From the NCBI GenBank assembly GCA_009699165.1, contig WLOR01000032.1, positions 1 through 13,767 on the forward strand: a stretch of 13,767 nt of DNA. Reading direction: 5' to 3'. Positions 7,796 through 13,767 of the stretch are shown here, in pieces; positions within the stretch are counted from its first letter, which is position 1; the number at the start of each line of letters is the position of its first letter. Both the position numbers and the translations under genes were made by a program. The notes under the pieces are model-generated. The model was given only the letters and a program-made list of their open reading frames with translations. It was not told the origin of the DNA and made no database searches. This DNA comes from Actinomycetota bacterium (GTDB lineage Bacteria > Actinomycetota > Actinomycetes > Nanopelagicales > Nanopelagicaceae).

Positions 7796-10026
7796 TGTCA
7801 CTAGATACGGTTGCAGCGGCAAAGTTAACTCCAGAAAACAAGCAGCCATTTGCTGAACTTGGTTTAAAACCCGATGAGTATGCGCGCATTAAAGAGATTT
7901 TGGGTCGACGTCCTACCTCATCTGAACTCGCAATGTATTCGGTGATGTGGTCTGAACACTGTTCGTATAAATCATCAAAGGTGCATCTAAAGCAGTTTGG
8001 CGACAAGGCTCCTAAATCCGATGCTCTTCTAGTTGGCATTGGCGAAAATGCTGGTGTTGTCGATGTTGGTCAAGGGTATGCGGTAACTTTTAAGATTGAG
8101 TCTCATAATCACCCCTCCTTCGTCGAACCGTATCAAGGAGCGGCAACTGGAGTCGGTGGAATTGTTCGCGATATTTTAACCATGGGTGCGCGCCCAATTG
8201 CAGTTATGGATCCACTTCGTTTTGGTCCGGCCGATGCGCCAGATACACGCAGAGTCTTACCGGGAATAGTTGCAGGTGTCGGTGGGTATGGAAACTGCTT
8301 AGGGCTTCCCAATATCGGTGGTGAAGTTGTCTTTGATCAGACTTATGCGGGAAATCCATTAGTCAACGCACTTTGTGTTGGAGTCATGAAACATAGTGAC
8401 ATCAAGTTAGCTAAAGCCGCCGGTGCGGGTAATCTCGTGGTGCTATTTGGAGCTAAAACAGGTGGCGATGGAATCGGTGGCGTATCAGTTCTAGCCTCTG
8501 AAACATTTGGTGCGGGTGGATCGACCAAGCGTCCTAGTGTTCAGGTGGGAGATCCTTTTGTAGAAAAGATTTTGATCGAGTGTTCACTTGAAATCTTTGC
8601 AGAGGATTTAGTCGTTGGTATTCAGGACTTAGGTGGGGCAGGGTTATCGTGCGCTACAAGCGAACTCGCTTCAGGTGGTTCGGGGGGCATGAAAGTAGCG
8701 CTAGATAAGGTTCCGCTACGTGATCCATCACTTTCACCCGAAGAGATTTTGATGTCAGAGTCTCAAGAGCGTATGTGTGCCATTGTTGAACCAAATAAAC
8801 TCCCACGCTTCTTAGAGATCTGCAAAAAATGGGATGTAACTGTCACTTCGATTGGCGAAGTAACTGATGGAGATCGATTAGAGATTACGTGGAACGGCGA
8901 GTTGATTGTCGATGTCCCACCTCGCACAGTTGCCCATGAAGGCCCTGTTTACAACCGACCTCTAGCTCAACCCGCATACATCGATGAAGTGAATTCGCAA
9001 GCAGTCAATGTTCCAATTCCTAGCAGTGCGGGCGAGATAAAAGCTGCAGTTTTAAAACTCGCTGGTGCGCCCAATTTGGCAGATAAATCCTGGGTCACAT
9101 CTCAATATGACAAATATGTTCAAGGAAATACCATCCAGTCACAGCCCGATGATTCTGGAATGGTTCGTATCGATGAAAAGACACATTTAGGTGTTGCAAT
9201 TTCAACAGATGCAAATGCAAACTGGTCCTATTTAAATCCCTATCAAGGAGCAAAGTTAGCTCTAGCCGAAGCTGCGCGAAATATCGCAACGGCAGGTGCA
9301 CGCCCATTAGCAGTCACCAACTGCCTTAACTTTGGCTCACCTGAAGATCCAGGTGTTATGTGGCAGTTCGCAGAATCAGTTCGAGGTCTTGCCGACGGTT
9401 GTTTAGAGATGGGTCTGCCTGTCACTGGGGGCAATGTCTCTTTTTACAATCAAACTGGAAGTGTTGCCATATTACCGACACCCGTAATTGGTGTGCTTGG
9501 TGTAATTCAAGATGTACGAACTCGCATGCCTATGAGTTTTAAAACTGCAGACTTAGATCTCTATCTCTTAGGTGACACGTACGCCGACTTAGCTGGAAGC
9601 GAGTGGGCCTTTCTGCATGATCAGCGCACTGGTCAAAGTCCCAACGCCGATTTAGCCCGTGAAATGCGGCTTATTGAGCTTCTACTTGCCGGACATGAAA
9701 CCAAGTTATTTAGCGCGGCGCATGATTTAAGCCAAGGCGGATTATCTGCCGGCTTAACTGAGATGGTTCTGCGATATTGCGTTGGTGCGACAATTACATT
9801 GAGCAACGTCGGTATTGATTTACTGAGTGAATCACCAGGTCGAGTAGTCGTTGCAATTGAACCTTATAAGTTTGAAGCCCTCCAAGAGCTAGGCTTAAAA
9901 TTCTCAACGACCGTTTCGAAGATAGGAACTACGGGTGGGGAATCATTGATAATAAACGATTGTGTAATCTCACTCGATGAATTACGAAACGAGCACACCT
10001 CGACATTTCCGAGATTGTTTGGGTGA
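7795..10026 (+). CDS. purL: FGAM synthase large subunit PurL (small type)
   Basis: ATP-dependent synthetase subunit converting FGAR plus ammonia from PurQ into FGAM. The 743 residues are the small PurL form that needs PurS and PurQ; the enterobacterial fusion of about 1300 residues is excluded. It is an internal duplication of the PurM-like fold. The first half carries [10 protein letters not shown] (53-62, His55), [20 protein letters not shown] (103-122) and GGDGIGG (223-229). The second carries [16 protein letters not shown] (481-496), [10 protein letters not shown] (545-554) and [10 protein letters not shown] (641-650). The start shares one base with the purQ stop. An SCP-like gene follows after five bases and has no evident ribosome site of its own. 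Confidence 0.98.
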   Translation: MSLDTVAAAKLTPENKQPFAELGLKPDEYARIKEILGRRPTSSELAMYSVMWSEHCSYKSSKVHLKQFGDKAPKSDALLVGIGENAGVVDVGQGYAVTFKIESHNHPSFVEPYQGAATGVGGIVRDILTMGARPIAVMDPLRFGPADAPDTRRVLPGIVAGVGGYGNCLGLPNIGGEVVFDQTYAGNPLVNALCVGVMKHSDIKLAKAAGAGNLVVLFGAKTGGDGIGGVSVLASETFGAGGSTKRPSVQVGDPFVEKILIECSLEIFAEDLVVGIQDLGGAGLSCATSELASGGSGGMKVALDKVPLRDPSLSPEEILMSESQERMCAIVEPNKLPRFLEICKKWDVTVTSIGEVTDGDRLEITWNGELIVDVPPRTVAHEGPVYNRPLAQPAYIDEVNSQAVNVPIPSSAGEIKAAVLKLAGAPNLADKSWVTSQYDKYVQGNTIQSQPDDSGMVRIDEKTHLGVAISTDANANWSYLNPYQGAKLALAEAARNIATAGARPLAVTNCLNFGSPEDPGVMWQFAESVRGLADGCLEMGLPVTGGNVSFYNQTGSVAILPTPVIGVLGVIQDVRTRMPMSFKTADLDLYLLGDTYADLAGSEWAFLHDQRTGQSPNADLAREMRLIELLLAGHETKLFSAAHDLSQGGLSAGLTEMVLRYCVGATITLSNVGIDLLSESPGRVVVAIEPYKFEALQELGLKFSTTVSKIGTTGGESLIINDCVISLDELRNEHTSTFPRLFG

Positions 10027-10031
10027 AATAA

Positions 10032-10328
10032 ATGAGAGACCAACAAATCCTTAAAGCGGTAAAAGAAAGTTTAGAGATTCTTGTTACCAAAGCTCCGGGT
10101 AGAGCGATAGAGGTCCGAATCCCTCCGTATGCTGCCGTGCAGTGCGGTGATGGCCCAACCCATACGCGTGGTACTCCAGCAAATGTTATTGAAATGGACG
10201 CGACAACTTGGCTCGCACTTGCAAATGGTGAAGTTAATTGGAATGAAGCACTCGACAGTGGCGCAATTCATGCATCAGGTGTTCGTGCGGATTTGACTGA
10301 GTACTTACCACTTAGGATGCTCCCATGA
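10032..10328 (+). CDS. SCP-like small protein of the pur operon, function unknown
   Basis: A 98-residue cytoplasmic protein with no signal peptide or membrane segment. It resembles the bacterial sterol-carrier-like family found between purL and purF in actinobacteria (Rv0807 in Mycobacterium, from memory). Recognisable parts are a helical start ILKAVKESLEILV (6-18), EVRIPPYAAVQCGDGPTHTR (27-46), then IEMDATTWLALANGEVNWNE (53-72) and HASGVRADLTEYLPL (80-94). The segment with TTWLALANG and the following turn resembles the SCP2 fold's helix. No sterol binding or enzymatic residue can be argued from sequence. It starts five bases after purL and overlaps purF by four bases (ATGA), so it is co-translated with two committed purine enzymes. 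The family call is fairly good, but the function is unknown. Confidence 0.85.
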   Translation: MRDQQILKAVKESLEILVTKAPGRAIEVRIPPYAAVQCGDGPTHTRGTPANVIEMDATTWLALANGEVNWNEALDSGAIHASGVRADLTEYLPLRMLP

Positions 10329-11797
10329 GTCGACGTCCCGATGGTTTGTTAAACCATAATATTTTGGATGCCGACAAGGGACCACAAGATGCATGTGGTG
10401 TATTTGGAGTATGGGCACCAGGAGAAGAAGTAGCAAAGCTAGCTTTTTATGGTTTGTATGCACTTCAACACCGTGGACAAGAGTCAGCTGGAATCGCTAC
10501 GAGTGATGGACATCGAATTCTTGTCTATAAGGATATGGGTCTAGTTTCACAGGTTTTTACTGAGAGCGATCTTGCAACTTTGCCTGGCGATCTTGCAATC
10601 GGTCACTGCCGTTACAGCACTACAGGCTCTAGTACCTGGGTCAATGCCCAACCCACATTGCGTCCAACTAAGTATGGAACACTGGCTTTAGCCCATAATG
10701 GCAACTTAACAAATACTGGCGAATTAGCCGAACTGGTACAAAAATTAGAGCCAACCACTGGCCGTGATCGTGGAGCTACAACTGATACTGAGATTATGAC
10801 CGCTCTAATCTCGCTTCAAAATGAAAAAAACGTTGAGGCGAGTGCCATTGCAGTGCTGCCGCAGTTAGAAGGAGCTTTCTCTCTAGTATTTATGGATGAG
10901 CACACACTTTATGCTGCGCGTGATCGACATGGCGTGCGCCCGCTCGTATTAGGTAAGTTAGAAACTGGCTGGGTCGTTGCATCAGAGAGTGCTGGTTTAG
11001 ATATCGTTGGTGCAGCTTTTGTTCGAGAAATCGAACCTGGCGAATTTATCGCAATCAATGAAAACGGTGTTCGCTCTCAACGTTGGGCTGTAGCCGAACC
11101 TAAGGGCTGCTTATTTGAGTATGTATACCTATCTCGCCCAGATACGACTATTGCTGGTCAAGGAATACATGCAACTCGTGTTGCGATTGGAGTGCGGTTA
11201 GCTAAAGAAGCTCCCGTTGAAGCCGATTTAGTCATTCCAGTCCCAGAGTCTGGAACACCAGCTGCAATTGGTTATGCAAAAGGGTCGGGCATTCCATTTG
11301 GAATTGGCTTAGTAAAGAACTCCTACGTTGGGCGAACTTTTATCCAACCCTCACAAACCATCCGTCAGCTAGGTATTAGATTAAAGTTGAATCCCTTACG
11401 AGAGATTATTGAAGGCAAGAGAATTGTCGTTGTTGATGATTCCATTGTGCGAGGAAACACGCAACGAGCAATCGTGAGAATGCTTCGAGAAGCAGGTGCA
11501 CGAGAAATCCATGTTCGTATTTCATCACCTCCAGTTAAATGGCCATGCTTTTATGGAATCGACTTCGCAACGCGCGCAGAGTTGATAGCAAGCGGACTTG
11601 AGATTGAGGAGATTCGCCGCTCGATTGGTGCGGATTCCTTGGGGTATGTTTCGCTGGACGGGCTTATCGAATCAACGCATATTGAGGATGAAAAGCTCTG
11701 TTCTGCCTGTTTTACAGGGGTTTATCCGATTCGAATCCCTGCAGATATGTCAGAGGGCAAAATGCGACTTGAAATTACAGAAGCGCAAGGACAATAA
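10325..11797 (+). CDS. purF: Amidophosphoribosyltransferase (PRPP amidotransferase)
   Basis: First committed step of purine synthesis: PRPP and glutamine give 5-phosphoribosylamine, the substrate of PurD. The 490 residues match the Bacillus-type enzyme. A 23-residue propeptide precedes Cys24 in DACGVFGVW, which must be exposed by processing to act as the N-terminal nucleophile. Other glutaminase motifs are LQHRGQESAGI (47-57), GHCRYSTTGSS (93-103) and LAHNGNLTN (122-130). The phosphoribosyltransferase domain has PVPESGTPAA (305-314) and the PRPP loop IVVVDDSIVRGNT (367-379). Cys262, Cys408, Cys459 and Cys462 (in GCLFEY, WPCFYG and CSAC) fit the four ligands of a [4Fe-4S] cluster. The ATG overlaps the SCP-like gene's stop by four bases, and the stop abuts purM. 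End-product inhibition by nucleotides is known for the family. Confidence 0.98.
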   Translation: MSRRPDGLLNHNILDADKGPQDACGVFGVWAPGEEVAKLAFYGLYALQHRGQESAGIATSDGHRILVYKDMGLVSQVFTESDLATLPGDLAIGHCRYSTTGSSTWVNAQPTLRPTKYGTLALAHNGNLTNTGELAELVQKLEPTTGRDRGATTDTEIMTALISLQNEKNVEASAIAVLPQLEGAFSLVFMDEHTLYAARDRHGVRPLVLGKLETGWVVASESAGLDIVGAAFVREIEPGEFIAINENGVRSQRWAVAEPKGCLFEYVYLSRPDTTIAGQGIHATRVAIGVRLAKEAPVEADLVIPVPESGTPAAIGYAKGSGIPFGIGLVKNSYVGRTFIQPSQTIRQLGIRLKLNPLREIIEGKRIVVVDDSIVRGNTQRAIVRMLREAGAREIHVRISSPPVKWPCFYGIDFATRAELIASGLEIEEIRRSIGADSLGYVSLDGLIESTHIEDEKLCSACFTGVYPIRIPADMSEGKMRLEITEAQGQ

Positions 11798-12856
11798 ATG
11801 GGTACATATAAAGATGCAGGTGTTGATATCGATGCTGGAGATCGCGCAGTAGAGCTTATGAAAGCTTCGATTGCAAAAGCATCACGACCAGAAGTAATGG
11901 GTGGCATCGGAGGTTTTGCCGGATTATTTGATGCAACAGCATTAAAGAGCATGAAGAAACCATTGCTCGCAACTTCAACTGATGGAGTCGGCACTAAAAC
12001 TGAAATCGCTCGCGCAATGGGCAAGTACGACACCATTGGTGAAGATTTAGTCGCAATGGTCGTCGATGATTTAGTTGTCTGTGGAGCCGAACCTTTGTTT
12101 ATGACTGACTACATTGCAGTGGGCAAAGTAATTCCAGAACGGATTGCAGAGATTGTTGCAGGAATTGCAAGGGGTTGTGAAAAAGCACATACAGCTTTAA
12201 TCGGTGGCGAGACTGCTGAACATCCAGGGCTTCTTGATGATGATGAGTTTGATATTGCGGGGGCCGCAACAGGAGTTGTGGATGCAGGCAATCAATTAGG
12301 CGCAGAGCTTGTTAAAGATGGCGATATTTTAATTGCGATGCCATCGAGTGGTTTTCATGCAAATGGTTTTTCATTGGTTCGTCATATTATTAAGACTCAC
12401 AAACTTTCACTTGATGCTCACGTCAGTGAGTATGGAAAGAGTTCGGGAGAAGTTTTCTTAACTCCAACTGAAATCTATGCCCTTGATTGCCTTGCATTGA
12501 TCAAATCTATGCAAGGTGCGCTACGCGGCTTTTCGCACATTACTGGTGGTGGAATTGCAGAGAACACCGCACGCGTTATCCCCGGTCATCTCGTCGCGAC
12601 CTATGATCGCTCAACATGGTCATTGCCGGTCGAGATGGAGTTCATGGCAAAAGTGGGTGGAGTTCCCCAGGTCGATATGGAGCGGACATGGAACGCTGGA
12701 ATCGGCATGGTCGCCATCGTCTCCCCAGATTCAGCGGATTTAGCCCTAGCCTCTCTGGCAGCCCGTGGCATGAAGGCCTGGGTTTCTGGCAGCATTTCGG
12801 GCCGAACAGGCTCAGAACCACGCTCAACTTTGGTTGGCACGTACAGGGCGCGGTAA
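11798..12856 (+). CDS. purM: AIR synthetase (FGAM cyclo-ligase)
   Basis: Closes the imidazole ring: FGAM and ATP give 5-aminoimidazole ribonucleotide, ADP and phosphate, acting directly after PurSQL. The 352 residues are family length and the fold is the one duplicated in PurL. Visible motifs are TYKDAGVDIDAGD (3-15), TSTDGVGTK (59-67), DLVVCGAEPLFMTDYIAVGK (91-110), IGGETAEHPG (135-144), GFHANGFSLVR (185-195), HITGGGIAEN (247-256) and WNAGIGM (298-304). The ATG immediately follows the purF stop (TAA-ATG), an arrangement expected to couple their translation. After it, 41 bases lead to the DUF3073 gene without a terminator hairpin. GETAEHPG has His where many bacteria have Met; I regard this as a normal lineage variation. 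Confidence 0.98.
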   Translation: MGTYKDAGVDIDAGDRAVELMKASIAKASRPEVMGGIGGFAGLFDATALKSMKKPLLATSTDGVGTKTEIARAMGKYDTIGEDLVAMVVDDLVVCGAEPLFMTDYIAVGKVIPERIAEIVAGIARGCEKAHTALIGGETAEHPGLLDDDEFDIAGAATGVVDAGNQLGAELVKDGDILIAMPSSGFHANGFSLVRHIIKTHKLSLDAHVSEYGKSSGEVFLTPTEIYALDCLALIKSMQGALRGFSHITGGGIAENTARVIPGHLVATYDRSTWSLPVEMEFMAKVGGVPQVDMERTWNAGIGMVAIVSPDSADLALASLAARGMKAWVSGSISGRTGSEPRSTLVGTYRAR

Positions 12857-12875
12857 CCTACGCCTCTGACGAATA

Positions 12876-12886
12876 CTTACAGTAAG
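12876..12886. promoter_or_regulatory. Short palindrome before the DUF3073 gene
   Basis: CTTACAGTAAG is a perfect 11-base palindrome around a central A. It partly overlaps the ribosome site AAGGGGG (12884-12890), which lies seven bases from the ATG, and contains TACAGT (12878-12883), a possible TANNNT -10. It could be an operator or a separate promoter for the last two genes. Five-base arms can occur by chance, and no -35 is visible. Confidence 0.25.
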
Positions 12887-12897
12887 GGGGTCGCATT

Positions 12898-13074
12898 ATG
12901 GGTCGCGGCCGAGCAAAAGCGAAACAGACAAAAGTCGCAAGAGATTTAAAGTACAACGCTCAAGACATGGATCTTGATCGTTTAGCAAAAGAGCTTCATG
13001 GCGAGGTCGATACATCAACGAATAAAGATGATGATGATCCCTTTGCCGAGGGCAACTACATCCCACGTGCGTGA
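12898..13074 (+). CDS. DUF3073 family small protein
   Basis: A 58-residue protein of unknown function, recognised as the actinobacterial DUF3073 family by its start MGRGRAKAKQTKVARDLKY and its end FAEGNYIPRA. It is bipolar: residues 1-18 are strongly basic (seven Lys/Arg), which would suit nucleic-acid or ribosome contact. Residues 29-49 are acidic, with a DDDD run at 44-47. There is no hydrophobic core for a stable globular fold, so it may be largely disordered. A good ribosome site AAGGGGG (12884-12890) sits seven bases before the ATG. It follows purM by 41 bases, and its stop overlaps the next gene's GTG by four bases. Its neighbour purM is conserved in actinobacteria (from memory), though in Mycobacterium it runs on the other strand (Rv0810c). 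Confidence 0.9.
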   Translation: MGRGRAKAKQTKVARDLKYNAQDMDLDRLAKELHGEVDTSTNKDDDDPFAEGNYIPRA

Positions 13075-13767
13075 GGCCAACACCTTACGTCGCATCACTT
13101 CGTATCTACGAACCACTCGCAGCATTTGAACCAGCCGATCGACTTCGCTGGCAAGCGATAGAAATAGATAGCGAAAGTTATATTCTTGAAGAGACACTCG
13201 CGCTTCGGCGTTTAGTGGTTCCGGAATCTCCAGCGGGGCGCCCTGATGGTGTTCACATTCTTGATATTGATGGATTGCGTTATGTCTCACCGTGGTCAAC
13301 TGCAACTCGGTGCTGGGCAGCGCTGGATAATTTTAAAGACTCGCTTCCAAGTACGATCGTTCCATTCTTTATAACTCCTGCAATAGAAGATGTCATCACT
13401 TCTGGCGTGGATTTGCTCGAAGATAAAGTCCCTCACATTCTTAATGAGACATGGATTATTCCTCCACGCTGGTTTTTACTTTTCGAGCCACAAGAGCGCG
13501 TGCGTGGTGAAAATGGATTTGGTTTATTAACTCATGCACAAACCTCAATCTCTCAAGCAAAGTCACGCGCAGAGTCCGCGCATGAAACTGTTATCAGCGC
13601 ATTTGGCGAGGGCCCGGTTGAGCAGGATCTTGCAAATCTTCTGGAATGGCTTTCAATGTTTCACCCTCAATCTCGCGTTGAACTCGATTATGGAGGGCTA
13701 GCAAGTTATCTCGATAAATCACTGCGAGAAAATGGCGAAGATGGCTTGTCTGCCGATACGTCGATAG
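13071..13767 (+). CDS. Conserved actinobacterial protein of unknown function, 5' part
   Basis: An open frame of 232 codons running off the right edge. It starts with a GTG inside the DUF3073 stop (GTGA, 13071-13074). The protein begins MRPTPYVASLRIYEPLAAF, a start I associate with the protein encoded beside DUF3073 in actinobacteria (Rv0811c in Mycobacterium, from memory). It has no signal peptide or clear membrane segment. Residues 62-80 (HILDIDGLRYVSPWSTATR) and 122-145 contain the most distinctive aromatic-rich stretches, including ETWIIPPRWFLLFEPQER. Residues 157-205 look helical, with a heptad-free run of Ala, Glu and Gln. No catalytic motif is recognised. Base and codon use resemble those of its neighbours. 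The overlap predicts coupled translation with the DUF3073 protein. Confidence 0.82.
   Translation, partial: MRPTPYVASLRIYEPLAAFEPADRLRWQAIEIDSESYILEETLALRRLVVPESPAGRPDGVHILDIDGLRYVSPWSTATRCWAALDNFKDSLPSTIVPFFITPAIEDVITSGVDLLEDKVPHILNETWIIPPRWFLLFEPQERVRGENGFGLLTHAQTSISQAKSRAESAHETVISAFGEGPVEQDLANLLEWLSMFHPQSRVELDYGGLASYLDKSLRENGEDGLSADTSI

Noticed and set aside
7795..10026. Possible frameshift or truncation of PurL because it is much shorter than the E. coli enzyme
   Set aside because: 743 residues is the normal length of the small PurL that works with separate PurS and PurQ, both encoded directly upstream.
13015..13305. A 96-codon minus-strand open frame at the DUF3073 / unknown gene junction
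   Set aside because: The plus strand carries a recognisable DUF3073 gene and a 232-codon frame overlapping by GTGA; the antisense frame has no supporting signal.

Overview
The window carries a chromosomal housekeeping region of a low-GC actinobacterium. Hand counts of a few 60-base lines give roughly 45-50 % G+C. The gene order purL - SCP-like gene - purF - purM - DUF3073 gene is an actinobacterial arrangement, and Mycobacterium has the same neighbours around purF/purM (from memory). PurD, PurB and PurF are also of actinobacterial type. Moderate GC, very tight spacing and short proteins fit the streamlined freshwater Nanopelagicales (acI: Planktophila/Nanopelagicus), but this lineage is an inference from style, not from a search.

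Layout. The left edge holds the 5' part of an acetyl-CoA synthetase gene (acsA) on the minus strand, with a promoter-like -10 so close to its ATG that the mRNA may be leaderless. A 107-bp divergent intergenic region with an imperfect dyad follows. Then comes a tiny plus-strand gene (710-817) with a good Shine-Dalgarno sequence, encoding a 35-residue hydrophobic/amphipathic cationic peptide, closed by a perfect 18-bp inverted-repeat terminator (823-866). This small cassette is the least explained part of the window.

From 975 to the right edge everything runs on the plus strand: fba (class II aldolase), purA, purD, purB, purC, purS, purQ, purL, an SCP-like small gene, purF, purM, a DUF3073 gene and the 5' part of a conserved actinobacterial gene of unknown function. 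Most junctions are 1-4 base overlaps or abutting stop/start codons, and I see no terminator between fba and the right edge, so one long operon is likely.

Together the pur genes encode PRPP to phosphoribosylamine (PurF), GAR (PurD), FGAM (three-part PurS/PurQ/PurL), AIR (PurM), SAICAR (PurC) and AICAR (PurB), plus the AMP branch from IMP (PurA, PurB). PurN/PurT, PurE/PurK, PurH and the GMP genes are not in the window. Three non-enzyme passengers (SCP-like protein, DUF3073 protein, terminal unknown protein) are built into the operon by overlaps or short spacing and are the best leads for undescribed purine-linked functions. I found no CRISPR array, insertion sequence, tRNA, rRNA or phage gene.
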